DNA of 64,000 bases from Ailurus styani. Its lineage: Eukaryota; Chordata; Mammalia; Carnivora; Ailuridae. Below the pieces are notes generated by a model. The model searched no databases, had not been told where the DNA came from, and was given only the letters and a program-made list of their open reading frames with translations. The position numbers and the translations under genes were made by a program. Shown here one piece after another: positions 1 through 11,600 of this stretch. The stretch's first letter is position 1; the number at the start of each line of letters is the position of its first letter. The DNA is taken from assembly GCA_002007465.1 (NCBI GenBank), contig LNAC01001238.1:168170-232169 (forward strand), read 5' to 3'.

Positions 1-3000
1 CAGTAAAGAAACGCTGGATTAAGCTACATATTAAACCAGATAGACCTAATAGATATATACTAAACATTCCATCAAGAGCAGCAAAACACATACTCTTCCA
101 AACTGTACATGGAACACTCTCTGGGACAGATCTTATGTTAGGCCACAAAACAATTCTTAATTAATTTAAGAATATTGAAAACATATTTAAGTATCCTTTC
201 CAACCACAGTGATATGAAACTAGAAACCAATTACAAGAATACTAAAAATTAACAGATATGTGCAGAATAAACAACATGTTACTGAACAACTGATGTGTCA
301 GAGAAGTTAAGAGAAACCAAAAACTATATTGAAATAAATGAAAATAGGAACAAAACAGACTAATGCCTTTGAGAATTGACAAAAGCAGTTCTAAGAGGGA
401 AATTTATAGTAATAAAAACCTACATTAAGAAAAATAAAAGGTATCAAACTAACTTAAGCATCAAGGAACTAGAAAAAGAACAAACTAAGCTCAAAGTTAG
501 CAAAAGGAAAGAAATAACAAAGATAGCATGGCAATAAATGAAGTAGGGACTAAAAAGACAAAAGAAAAGATCAATGTATGGACAAATTCTTAGAAACATA
601 CAAACTACCAAAGCTGAAACAGGAAGAAATAGAAAATTTGAACAGACCTATAACCAGCAAAGAAGTTGAATCAGTAATCAAAAATCTCTCAACAAACTGA
701 AGTCCAGGGCCAGATGGTTTCCCAGGGGAATTCTACCAGACATTTAAAGAAGAGTTAACACCTATTCTTCTCAAATTGTTCTGAAAAATAGAAATGGAAG
801 GAAAACTTCCCAAATCCTTCTATGACGCTAGCATTACCTTGATTCTAAAACCAGAAGACCCTACTAAAAAGGAGAATTACAAGCCAATATCCCTGATGAA
901 CACAGATGGAAAAACTCTCAACAAGATACAGCAAATTGAATCCAACAGTACATCAAAAGAATTATTCCCCAAGATTAAGTGGGATTTGTACCTGGGCTGC
1001 AAGGGTGCTTCAATATTCACAAATCAATAAATGTGGTAAACCACACCAATAAAAGAAAGAATAAGAACCATATGATCCTCTCAGTAGATGCAGAAAAATC
1101 AATGGACGAAATACAGCATCCATTCCTGATAAACTCCTCAACAAGGTAGGAATAAATGGAACATACCTCAACATCATAAAAGCCATACATGAAAGACCCA
1201 CAGCTAATATCATTCTCAACAGGGAAAAACTAAGAGCTTCTCCTCTATGATCAGGAACAAGAGAGGGGTGTCCACTCTTACCATTACTATTTAACACAGT
1301 ACTGGAAGTCTTAGCCTCAGCAATCAGACAACAAAAAAGAAATAAAAGGCATCGAAATCATCAAGGAAGAAAACAAACTTTCACTATTTGCAGATGACAT
1401 GATACTCTATGTAGAAAACCCAAAAGACTCCACCAAAATATTGCTAGAACTAATACATGAATTCATCAAAGTCACAGATATGATATCAATGTACAGAAAT
1501 CTGTTGCATTTCTATACACCAATAATGAAGCAGCAGCAAAAGAAATCAAGGAATTGATCCCGTTTACAATTATGCCAAAAACTATACGGTACTTAAGAAT
1601 AAACCTAACCAAAGAGATAAAAGATCTGTGCTCTGAAAACTATAGAACACTTACGAAAGAAAGTGAAGAGGACACAAAGAAATGGAAAAACAGTCCACAC
1701 TCATGGATTAGAAGAACAAACATGGCTAAAATGTCTATACGACCCAAAGCAATCTATACATTTAAAGCAATCCCTATCAAAATAACAACAGCATTTTTCA
1801 CAGAGCTAGAACAAAAATCCTAAAATTTGTATGGAACCACAAAAGACCCTACATAGCCAAAGCAATCCAAAAAAAAAAAAAAAAGCTGGAGGCATCATGG
1901 TTCCAGACTAAAAGCTTTATTACAAAGCTTTAGTCATCAAGACAGTATGGTACTGCCATAAAAACAGACACATAGATCAATGCAACAAAAGAAAACCCAG
2001 AAATGGACCCACAATTATATGGTCAACTAATCGTTGATAAAGCAGGGAAGAATATCCAATGGAAAAAAGTAGTTTCTTCAAAAATGGTGTTGAGAATACT
2101 AGATGGCAACATGTAAAAGAATGAAACTGGGCATCTCATACCATAGACAAATGTAAATTCAAAATGGATTAAAGACCTAAATGTGACACAGGAGACCATC
2201 AAAATCCTAGAGGACAATACAGGTAGCAACCTCTCTGACCTCAACCACAGCAACTTCTTGCTACACATGCCTCCAAGGGCAAGAGAAACAAAAGCAAAAA
2301 TGAACTACTGGGACTTCATCAAGTTAAAAATTTCTGCACAGCAAAGAAAACAATCAAAACTAAAAGCCAGCTTATGGAATGGGAGAAGATATTGGTAAAT
2401 GACATATCTGATAAAGGGCTAGTATCCCGAAATCTATAAAGAACTTACTATTGTTAACATCCAAAACCAAATAATCCATTTGTGAAATGGGCAGAAGACA
2501 TGAATAGACATTTTTCTAAAGAAGACATCCAGATGGCTAACAGATACATAAAAAGATGCTCAATATCACCCATCATCAGCGAAATACAAATCAAAACCAC
2601 AATGAGATACCAACTCGCACTGGTCAGCTAAAATTAACAATTTAGGTAAGCAACAGGTATTGGAGAGGATGTAGAGTGTTGGTGGGAACACAAACTGGTG
2701 CAGCCACTCTGGAAAACAGTGTGGAGGCTACTCAAAAAGTAAAAAATAGAACCACCCTACAACCCAGCAATTGCCCTACTAGGTTTTTACTCAAAGGATA
2801 CAAAAATACTGATTTGAAAGGGTACAAGAACCCCGATGTTTATAGCAGCATTATCAATAATAGCCAAACTATGGAAAGAGTCCCAATGTCTATCAACTGA
2901 TGAATGGATAAAGAAGAGGCGGCATACAATGGAATATTGCTGAGAAGGATGAAATCTTGCCACTGGAAATGATGTGGATAGAGTATATTATGCTAAGCGA

Positions 3001-3327
3001 AAGAAGTCAGTCAGAGAAAGACCAAAACCGTATGATTTGACTCATATGTGGAATGTAAGAAACAAAACAGAACAACATATGAGAAGGAAGAAAGGGGGTG
3101 GGGAACAAGCCAAAAGAGACTCTTAATGATAGAGAACTGAGGGTTGATGATGGAGGGAGGTTGGTGGGGGATGGGCTAGATGGGTGATGGGTATTAAGGA
3201 GGGCGCTTGTTATGATGAGCACTGGATGTTTTCTGTAAGTGATGAACCAGTAAATTCTACTCCTGAAGCCAATATTGCACGGTATGTTAACTACTAGAAT
3301 TTAAATAAAAATTAAAAAAAGATTAGT
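1..3327 (+). mobile_element. LINE-1 (L1), 5' part off the window, decayed ORF2 plus 3' UTR
   Basis: Relic of an autonomous non-LTR retrotransposon in sense orientation. It enters in mid ORF2. Reverse-transcriptase signatures are visible: a PDGF-type motif near 709-721, a conserved fingers/palm stretch at 794-930, and the FADDM catalytic motif at about 1387-1401. ORF2 is broken by many stops and frameshifts; the longest open pieces are under 100 codons, so no active enzyme is encoded. The C-terminal part of ORF2 runs to about 3000, followed by a carnivore-type L1 3' UTR with the GATGGGTATTAAGGAGGGCG-like segment at 3187-3206 and an A-rich tail near 3300-3327. Seen: motif order and tail. Inferred: a fairly young carnivore L1 subfamily, from the 3' UTR type. 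Confidence 0.93.
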
Positions 3328-4262
3328 GTAATTAAGAGCTAGGTTTTTTTAAGAGATAAAATAGACAAAACTTTAGTTAAACTTAAGAAAAAAAGAGGAA
3401 AGAGGACAAAACTAAATAGCAACAGAAATGAGAATCATTATACATAACTCCACAAAATATAAAGAATTATAAGAGACTATTATTAACAATTACATATGAA
3501 CAAATCAGACAACCTTAAAGAAATGGATGAAGTCCAAGACATATATGACCCGCCAAGACTAAATCATGGAGAAATATAGAATGTGAAATGGCCAATAATC
3601 AATTGGATTGAATCAGTAACCCGAATTCTCCCAATGAAGAAAAGTCTAAGACCAGATGGCACTTATTGTGATTTCTACCAAACACTTAAAAAATTAATGC
3701 AAATGCTTCTCAGACTCTTCTAAATTGAAGAGGAAAGAATACTGCCAAACTCATTTTTGAGAAAAAAATAATTGTAAAATTTGCATAGAATCACAAAACA
3801 CACCAAAAAGCTAAAGAAATCTTGAAAAAAAGGAACAAAGCTGGAGGCAACACATTTTCTGATTCAAATTATATTACAATGGGATAGTAGTCAAACCAGT
3901 ATGGTATTGACATAAGAACAGACATGGATAAAACTAGAGAGTACTGTGCTAAGCAAAATGAGATAAAGACAAATACATGATTTCGCTCATGTGGAATTTA
4001 AGAAACACAACAAAAAAGCAAAGGAAAAAAAATGATAGAGAGAGAGAGAGAAACCAAGAAGCAGACTTTTAAGTACAGAGAACAAGCTATAGTTACCAGA
4101 GAGGAGGTAGGTGGGTGGACGCTTGAAATAGGTGATGGAGATTAAGGACTGAACTTGTCCTGATGAGCACCAGGTGATGTATGGAATTGCTGAATCTCTA
4201 TATTGTATACCTGCAACCAATACAACACTGTATATTCATATACTGGAATTAAAATTAAAGAC
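3328..4262 (+). mobile_element. L1 fragment(s), rearranged, with ORF2 pieces and a 3' UTR
   Basis: ORF2 reverse-transcriptase-region sequence is recognisable at about 3490-3760. It then jumps to late ORF2 (about 3770-3960) and a carnivore L1 3' UTR at 3970-4260 (GATGAGCACCAGGTGATGTA). The missing middle means either an internal deletion or a younger 3' truncated L1 inserted into an older one. A short GA-rich run lies at 4034-4052. No usable reading frame remains. The boundary with the next L1 segment is approximate. Confidence 0.8.
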
Positions 4263-5880
4263 TGCACTAATTAATAAATTAAAAAATAAATGGTGTTGGA
4301 AATTGGACAGCCACATGCAAAGGAATGAAACTGGATTTCTATAAATACCATACACAAAAATCAACTCAAAATGGATTAAAGACTTGAACATAAGACCTGG
4401 AACTGAACAAGTCCTAGAAGAAAATACAGGGGTAAGCACCTTGACACTGATATTGGCAATGATTTCTTTTGGATTTGACACCAGAAGCAAAGCCAACAAA
4501 AGCAAAAATAAACAAGTGGAATCACATCAAACTTAAAGGGTTCTAGACAGCAAAGGAAACCATCAACAAAATGAAAAGGCAACCTATCAAATGGGAGAAA
4601 ATATTTGCAAACCACATATTCAATGAAGGGTTAATACCCAAACTAAACAAGAAACTCATACAACTTAATAGAAAAAAAAATCCAAAAATTTTTAAAAAGA
4701 TTTTTATTTATTTATTTGAGAGAGAGAGAGAGCATGAGCTGGGGGGAGGAGCAAAGGGAGAGAGACAACAGATTCCCCGTCAAGCAGGAAGCCTGATGCT
4801 TGGCTTGATCCCAGGACCCTGAAATCATGACCTGAGCCGAAGGCAGACACTTAACTGAATGAGCCACTCAGGTGCCCCCAAATATCCCAAATCTTAAAAA
4901 TTTTTGCCCCAACAGGCAAAAGTCTTAAATAGACATTTTCCCAAGGAAGACATACAAGTGGCTAATAGGTACATAAAAATGTGCTCAATATCACTAATCA
5001 TCAGGGAAATGAAAAATCAAAACCACAATGAGATATCACCTCACACCTGTTAGGATGACTATTATCAAAAAAGTCAAGAGACAAATGCTGGAAAGGATGT
5101 GGAAGTAGGGAAAAAAAGGGAAGCTTTGTGCACTGCTGGTGTGAATTTACACGGTATACTCACACTGGAAAACAGTATGAAGATTTCTCAAAAAATTAAA
5201 AATAGAGCTACCGTATGATCCAGCAATTCTACTTACAGGTATATGCCCAAAGGAAATGAAAGCATTAACTTGAAGCGATATCTGTATTTTCATGTTCAAT
5301 GCAGCATTATTCACAACAGTCAAGGTACGGCAACAACCTAAGTGTCCACTGACAGATGAATTGATAAAAGATATATACATAGAATATAATAGTATTTAGC
5401 CTTACAAAAAGAAAGAAATTCTGTCATTTGCAACAGCATGGATCAGCCTGGAAGGCATTATGCTCAGTGAGATAAGTCAGAAAAAGAAATACCACATATC
5501 AGTCAAACTCAGAAACAGAACAGAAAAGCAATTGCCAGGGGCTGGGCGGTAGGGGAAATAGGGAGAGGTTGGTAAAAGGGTACAAACTTTCAGTAATAAG
5601 ATGAATAAGGTCTGAGGATTTAATATATAACACTGTGACTACAGTGATAACAGTCTCTTGTATATATGACATTTGCTACGAGAACGTAGATGTTCTCATC
5701 ACCCCCTCCCTCTAAAAAAAAAACGTAATCATGTGAGATGGTAGATGTGTTAATAAATTGGATGAGGGGACTCCTTTCACAATGTATAACTATATCAAAA
5801 CATCATATTGTACATTTTAAATAGCTCATAACTTTATAAAGTATGTATCAATAAATGGGAAAAAATGAAATAAAATTAAA
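4263..5880 (+). mobile_element. L1 (L1MA-like) C-terminal ORF2 and 3' UTR, interrupted by a SINE
   Basis: Decayed C-terminal ORF2 from about 4288 continues to about 5410 and is followed by an older-type L1 3' UTR (AATTGCCAGGGGCTGGG near 5530) to an A-rich end about 5880. A CAN SINE at 4690-4878 splits ORF2, and L1 sequence resumes on both sides in register. The 3' UTR type differs from that of the first L1, suggesting an older subfamily. It may be the host copy whose upstream part is the 3328-3770 fragment. Confidence 0.85.
4690..4878 (-). mobile_element. CAN SINE inserted in L1 ORF2
   Basis: Minus-strand tRNA-Lys-derived carnivore SINE. On the plus strand it reads from an A/T-rich tail (AAAAAGATTTTTATTTATTT) through a GA-rich block to the tRNA-like head ending GAGCCACTCAGGTGCCCC. 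Flanking duplications are not clear because the target is A-rich. It is younger than the L1 it interrupts. Confidence 0.93.
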
Positions 5881-6120
5881 TATTTTGTTGTAATAATTAT
5901 AAGCTAACACTGCAAAAGATTGAGGGATTTCAAGGTTAATACATGGGTTTTCAGTGAAACCGATATTCTGTGTCTGCAGAGCAATCTCTAGACGTGACTC
6001 TTTGTTCTTATTGTCCCTAGACTTTTGAGCACCAATCTCATTACTATAGAAGAAAGATCCTTTCTTCTTTTTATAATTCTTATGTATGATTTTCTCCTTT
6101 AGTAAGCCCGTTTTGTAATG
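5881..6120. other. Unassigned AT-rich non-coding DNA
   Basis: No recognisable gene, repeat family or RNA was seen in this short spacer. Confidence 0.5.
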
Positions 6121-6137
6121 TTCCTGTAAATTTTTAT

Positions 6138-6309
6138 TTTAAATTTTATTTATTCATTTGAGAGAGAGAGCACAAGCAGGGGGAGAGGCAGAGGCAGATG
6201 CAGACTCCCCGCTGAGCTGGGAGCCCGACATGGGGCTTGATCCCAGGACCTGGAGATCATGATCTGAGCCAAAGGCAGTCACTTAACTGACAGCCACCCA
6301 AGCTCCCTG
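6138..6309 (-). mobile_element. CAN SINE with target-site duplication
   Basis: Minus-strand SINE of the GAGAGAGAGCACAAGCAGGG subtype, the older, widely shared caniform form, ending CAGCCACCCAAGCTCCC. Near-identical duplications flank it: TCCTGTAAATTTTTATT at about 6121-6137 and TCCTCGTAAATTTTTATT at 6310-6327, the hallmark of L1-mediated insertion. Confidence 0.94.
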
Positions 6310-6327
6310 TCCTCGTAAATTTTTATT

Positions 6328-6700
6328 GAAGGTGTTAGAATGGTCTTTTCTTGCGAATAAGAATAGAGTTGCAGGATCTGAATTAAAATTTTTGGATTTC
6401 CTCCTCCCTAAGTTTAAATACACAACAAATTTACTGTTTTCCAGGCCCATTTACCTTGGTTTGACGAGTAGAAATTTCTATTACCTTTTTTCTTCAAATA
6501 ATGATTTGAGTCTTATAAATATAGTCTTCTCAGAAAGTGAAATATTAATTTAATTTCACCAGGATATACTTCATTATTTCCTCTCTAGTTTATTATATTT
6601 CTCAATTTTGTCTGCAAATGAAAATTTATATCATTTTAGATCGACTGTGTGCTATTTTATGATCAACTTTAGTTTTGCTTTAACACAGAAAGATCTCAGA
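6328..6700. other. Unassigned AT-rich non-coding DNA
   Basis: AT-rich sequence with only short chance reading frames and no recognised element. Confidence 0.5.
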
Positions 6701-7005
6701 GCTTTTTGAGGTTTTGTTTTTATATTTTTTATTTATTTTACTTTATTTTATTTTATTTTTTTTAAAGATTTTATTTATTTATTTGACAGAGAGAGATCAC
6801 AAGTAGGCAGAGAGGCAGGCAGAGGGAGAGGGGGGGAAGCAGGCTCCCTGCTGAGCAGAGAGCCCTATGCAGGCCTCCATCCCAGGACCCTGAGATCATG
6901 ACCTGAGCCAAAGGCAGAGGCTTAACCCACTGAGCCACCCAGGCACCCTACTTTATTTTATTTTTGAGCACAGTTGATACACAACATTATGTTAGTTTCA
7001 GAAGC
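6701..7005 (-). mobile_element. Antisense L1 3' end, split by a SINE
   Basis: The TTTTTATT-rich left part (about 6701-6754) and the right part (about 6966-7005, ending near TTATGTTAGTTTCAG) together match the reverse complement of an L1M-type 3' terminus. The SINE at 6755-6948 separates them. The fragment is short, so the subfamily is uncertain. Confidence 0.55.
6755..6948 (-). mobile_element. CAN SINE, mustelid-like subtype, with perfect TSD
   Basis: Minus-strand SINE with ATCACAAGTAGGCAGAGAGG near the tail side and CACTGAGCCACCCAGGCACCC at its head. The duplication TACTTTATTTTATTTT lies at 6739-6754 and again at 6949-6964. Little divergence from the other young copies suggests a recent insertion. 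Confidence 0.95.
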
Positions 7006-7350
7006 AGAGATCTCAGGGCTTTTTTTTTTTTTCCTGTTGAGACCACCAAGTTTTCAGGACGAGAGTTCAAAGTAGAAGTCCAATTAAAATAAAAAGTGGG
7101 AAAAATAAAAGTATGAGGAAAAGAACTGAATCTTTAATTTTTTTAAAAAAATCTGTAATTAACTGTGAATTTTAATGATCTCTTTGTTTCTTATCCTTTC
7201 ATATCATTATTAGTTAAAAATCAACTGTATTGATGAATCAAAACCTGTGTAAAAATTTAGTCCTGTTGTTAAAAACCTAATAATGCCCATTAGGAACAAT
7301 AAAGATTTTTAACTCTGACAATGCTTAAGAAAGTATTTTTTAAAAGTTTT

Positions 7351-7552
7351 TTTTTTTTAAAGATTTTATTTATTTATTTGACACAGAGAGAGAGATTACA
7401 AGTAGGCAGAGAGGCAGGCAGAGAGACAGGGAGAGGAGGAAGCAGGCTCCCCGCTGAGCAGAGAGCCCGATGCGGGCCTCGATCCCAGGATGCTGAGATC
7501 ATGACCTGAGCCGAAAGCAGAGGCTTTAACCCACTGAGCCACCCAGGTGCCC
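7351..7552 (-). mobile_element. CAN SINE, mustelid-like subtype, with TSD
   Basis: Minus-strand young SINE with poly(T) start, ATTACAAGTAGGCAGAGAGG, GAAAGCAGAGGCTTTAACCC and a head ending CACCCAGGTGCCC. Direct repeats TAAAAGTTTT occur at 7341-7350 and 7553-7562. Confidence 0.95.
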
Positions 7553-7562
7553 TAAAAGTTTT

Positions 7563-8829
7563 ATTTCTTAAAGTAATGCTTAGCACATAGTAGGTATTTA
7601 ACAACCTTGTGTTTGATTAAGCTGAATCAATGAAAAGAATTTATAACTTTTGTTATTTCAGCTAAATTATGTACATATTAAATAAGACTATTCATGAATA
7701 CATTTAAAAATGAATACTCACAAATTATTCTTCAAATTATTTTTAATACCACGCTATTGTGAACAAATACATTAAATGTTCATCTTATAATTCAATTGGA
7801 GTATCAAGAAAAGACTATTGTAGAAAACCAAACTAATGAGGTCACAAAAATATTTTTTCTATTTGCACATTATCCACTTAACATGTTAATATATAAATGG
7901 AAAATTAGTTTACATCATGAATTTATTATTTAGTTTTAGTAAAATTTAGTAAAATTTACCTAAGTGAATTAAAGCTACTTAAACAGATTTGCTGTGAAAT
8001 TAACACTCCTTACTAAAGTAATTTTATGAAGATGATATTCATGTTATATGTTCTTTCTTTACCCCTCAGTCACCCCTAGCCACCCATTCAAGTAATTATA
8101 AATCTCATGTGTTTCAATGACAGGTAGCATTTTATCACACTAATTCTTGGAAGACAGACATTAAGTAGTTTTGTCTAAATGACAAATTTTCTTGAGAAAA
8201 ACTGAAATTCTTATCTAAGAATAGTTTAAAGTTGCTTTTTCTAGCTATGTTCCTTTGATGGAATTATAACATCTATGACCTTCATTTTACTTCTGTCTAT
8301 ACATAAGAATCCTAATATCTACCTTATAGCCCTGTTGGGAGTATATAATCATCACAACCATCATAATTTTGATGTTAGACAAGTTTGGTTCTGGTTTTCA
8401 TTTTCAAAGTCCTGCGGCAGCTATAAACATCAGAAACAGTAACTGATTAATAAGAGATACTTTATACTTTAAATGTTATAATTCTGCCAAATAAGTTAAT
8501 CATTTTTAATAATGATGGCATAAAACTTAAATTTAAAATCATGATTAAGTGGAATCCAATTCAATAGCTTATCAATATTGTCCAAAGTTACAGATTACTT
8601 CTTTGAAAGTTGGCTGAAACATGGCAAATCAAGGAGGATATTAACAGGTTTTTGTTTTTGTTTTTTTGAGAGCATGAAAGAATTATGTGATATCCTAGTT
8701 CTGAGACGATATTTCCATTTATTAAAATATAAATGTTTCTTGTTATTATGATGGGTAATTCTCAATAGGAATACTAATGAAATAATACTGAGAGATAACT
8801 TTCCATTTTATCATAAGGGGAACAGCTTG
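7563..8829. other. Unassigned AT-rich non-coding DNA
   Basis: About 1.3 kb with no recognised repeat, RNA or coding signal. Confidence 0.5.
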
Positions 8830-9075
8830 ATACTATGGAAAATATATAATTTTGAAATCAGAAGAAAATATATTCAAGTCCAAATCTCCACTGATTAATA
8901 TGAAACAGCTACACCTCTGACTCTTAGTTTCCTCATCATTGATATATCAATGATGATATAGGATTAATAAAGTTTCTCTGTCAGAGTTGTTGTGATGATA
9001 AGAAATAATACTTACAAAGATATTAGTGTGCTATTTGGTCCCTAACAGGCCCTCAGTTCATGATTATGGTTCCTA
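8830..9075 (+). repeat. MIR-like ancient SINE relic
   Basis: Diverged plus-strand match to the MIR layout: a segment like 'tcaagtccaaatctccact', then CTTAGTTTCCTCATCATTG (the MIR 'cagtttcctcatctgtaaa' block), a 'gttgttgtgatgataagaaataat' block, and a tail with 'ccctaacaggccctcag'. A perfect 24-bp palindrome has arisen inside it at 8933-8956. Confidence 0.7.
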
Positions 9076-9162
9076 TGATAAGAATGTGTTCTGTTTTTAT
9101 AAGCATCCCTATCCAAAATGTAGGCAGAGACTTTGACAAGTATCCATCATGCATTCATTAGA

Positions 9163-9225
9163 TGTATTCATTCATTCATACATACATACATTCATTCATT
9201 CATTCGTTCATTCATTCATTTATAG
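9163..9225. repeat. (ATTC)n microsatellite
   Basis: Tetranucleotide run of ATTC/CATT units with three CATA units and one GTTC variant inside. Imperfect, so likely of moderate mutability. Confidence 0.95.
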
Positions 9226-9874
9226 TAATATTCCAGTCAGTATCAAGGCAGTGAGGACAATGAAGTGAAGGAAATCAACAGAGGTAACTACAATTGAAAG
9301 CAAAGGGATCAATTACTGAAGTAGTGACAGTCATTAGAATGTGAGAAAAGGGAACTGTTTTAGAAAAGTACCACAGAGGAACTAGAATTTAAGATTGGTC
9401 ATGGAAGACGAATACCATTGCTAAAATCTGAGAAGTTGTAGAGAGGATTTACACTCTGAAAATAAGAGTAAGTTCCACATATAACCTGAATATAGTTCTG
9501 AGCTTCATGTGATCCATTTTTCAAGCAAACACATTCCAGTAACAAGAAGAAAGTAATTCCAATCTTATAATTGTATCTCTCAAAGAACATCAAAGGGCAC
9601 ACAATTTAAAACCTGCTTCTGCCATTCTTTTCATTCTCTATTTTATTTTTTACCCCCTTCTGCTTCCCCTGAAGCATCTCTTCATGTTTCTCCTTCTTTA
9701 TACGCATCAAAATACACTCCATCCCAAGAGGTCTTTCCTCTTCCATTTCTTTTCCTGTATTTCTCTTTATTCTTGTCTCTTATAGGAGTTACTCCTGACA
9801 TGATTCAAATTCCCTATTCTGATTTTCTCTCCACTGATTAGCATGATCTGCATAAAAAGGAGCAAGAACTAGGG
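9226..9874. other. Unassigned non-coding DNA
   Basis: No gene or repeat family recognised. A pyrimidine-rich stretch lies at about 9640-9790. Confidence 0.5.
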
Positions 9875-10048
9875 CAGGGGTTCTTTTCCAAGGGATTCAA
9901 GGAGAGGACTGTATTTCAACATAATTGGTTTCTCTGATAATCTCATGCATTTTTTTTCATGCATTTAGAAACACCATTTTGAGAAATAATCCATAGGTTT
10001 CTCTAGATTGCCAAAGCTCATGGTACAAAACACGTTTAGGAACCCTTG
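9875..10048 (+). mobile_element. MER58-like non-autonomous hAT (Charlie) DNA transposon
   Basis: A 174-bp element bounded by imperfect inverted ends CAGGGGTTCTT at 9875-9885 and AGGAACCCTTG at 10038-10048. The interior has the 'ttgccaaagctcatggtac' block typical of MER58/Charlie-type elements. The flanking octamers (AACTAGGG, AATGAGGG) agree at 6 of 8 bases, consistent with an old 8-bp hAT target duplication. Family naming is from memory. Confidence 0.55.
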
Positions 10049-11335
10049 AAATGAGGGTGAAGAAGGAGCAACTGAAAATAGCAGCAAATATTTACTCATT
10101 CAAATTTTTGTCTATATTTCACTTGAAAGCACCTGCAGTTTTGTGGAAAGCAGTAAGCAGTCACTGTGGCCAAAACTTACCGTGAGGACAGGAAGCCAAG
10201 GGAGATGAGACATTGATTTCTATGTGAACAGAAACAGAAATGACACACAAAACAGTCACTACGCTGTGCATAAATAGTAGCAGTCTCTTTATAAAAACAT
10301 AAAGGACACATTCTCTGTATTTTTCTTTCTATGCTCTTTCAGAGTATCCTGCCACTTTTCTCATTAGTTTTCCCAAAATTATCCATAGCCCAAATCTAGC
10401 AAAGAAATAGTCAAACTTACTAAAACTTCTGATTTCAAAGGAAATTAGTTGCTACCTCAAATTAAATGGAAATCAGCTGTCACAGTTCAAGTATTTCACA
10501 GCAGCTACCCAGCCATCTAATTCCCATCCTGTCTCCCCTTAGACCTTCCACACCTCTTCTAATACCTTAACTAGGAGTCTTCAAGGGAGTAGATTTCTGA
10601 AAGGCATTCCCGTCAGCTTTACTGTTGCTGAAAAATCAACCCACCTGCCACCAGCTGTGTGACAGTTTATATAGTGTTGCCAGGACCATAATGGTTCACA
10701 GTACTTGTGAATATATTATTTTTGACAGGTTCCTCTCCCAATTAAGGACCACACAGAACTCTCCATTCACAGTCAAAATTCCTGGAAGTGTTATCCCTTG
10801 GGCAGCTGAGTAGTTTTCAGGTAGGAAAAAATAAAGTCTGTAGGCTTTCAGGGGGATGTGGGAAGGGGCACAAATCAGTGGGCAGCTCATTCTTTTACAT
10901 TAGTGGGCAAGTCTTCAGGGGCAGCGCTGACTGCCAATTTGCAGGATGTTAAGTCACTTTCTGCCATCAGCTCTGTGGCAAAGGCAAAACCATCCCATAA
11001 TACCCACACTTTCACTTTTGTGAAAGCAGCAGAATACCAATTATTCTCACGGATACAAAACTCAGAACAGACCAAACTACATTTTAAGTTTTTCTCTTGA
11101 GGACAGATTGAATATGGGGGTACCTTTCAAGTAATGGCTACTTGAAAGATGAAGCCATTGTATAAAAATACAGGGATGTCCTTAATAAATTTTAAATCGC
11201 TTCTCGTGGTTTACAGTCACTAGTCAATGAGAAGTGAGTTTTCTTTTGCAAGTTAATACTCCTGACAACTTCAAATATATGAATAATGTAGCTGACCCAT
11301 GATTATGCTAGCTAACATGTATTCTACTGCTAGTA
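10049..11335. other. Unassigned non-coding DNA
   Basis: About 1.3 kb without a recognised element. Overlapping short open frames at 10625-11100 lie on both strands and look like chance. Confidence 0.5.
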
Positions 11336-11600
11336 ACAAAATGTATTGAGTGCTTAGTATGTATCAAGCACTACGCACACACTCACACACACACACATAA
11401 ATATATATATGTATACATATACAGATATATATATTAATCCATCTAATTTCCACTCCAAAATTGTCTCATTTAGACACTAAGACTATCATTTTAAAGAGAA
11501 AAAAACTAAGGTAAGGTATTTGCTGAAGCTAGTATTAGGGAGAGCCTGAATTTGAGTCCAGGCAACCGGAATCCAGAGCCCACTTGCACTTTTTCCTGTC
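11336..11600 (+). repeat. MIR/L2-like ancient repeat containing a CA/TA microsatellite
   Basis: 'TTGAGTGCTTAGTATGTATC AAGCACTA' followed by 'taatttccactccaaaattgtctcattt' and 'tttgagtccaggcaaccgga' follow the MIR order (last segment diverged). A dinucleotide tract (CA)n-(TA)n at 11374-11435 has expanded inside it. Confidence 0.65.
11374..11435. repeat. (CA)n/(TA)n microsatellite
   Basis: CACACACTCACACACACACA followed by interrupted TATA/GTATA units. Confidence 0.9.

Noticed and set aside
794..1030. A short reverse-transcriptase gene
   Set aside because: It is a small open piece of a decayed L1 ORF2, continuous with L1 sequence on both sides.
9163..9225. A CRISPR-like or tandem-repeat array
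   Set aside because: Four-base units with no spacers; an ordinary microsatellite in a mammalian genome.
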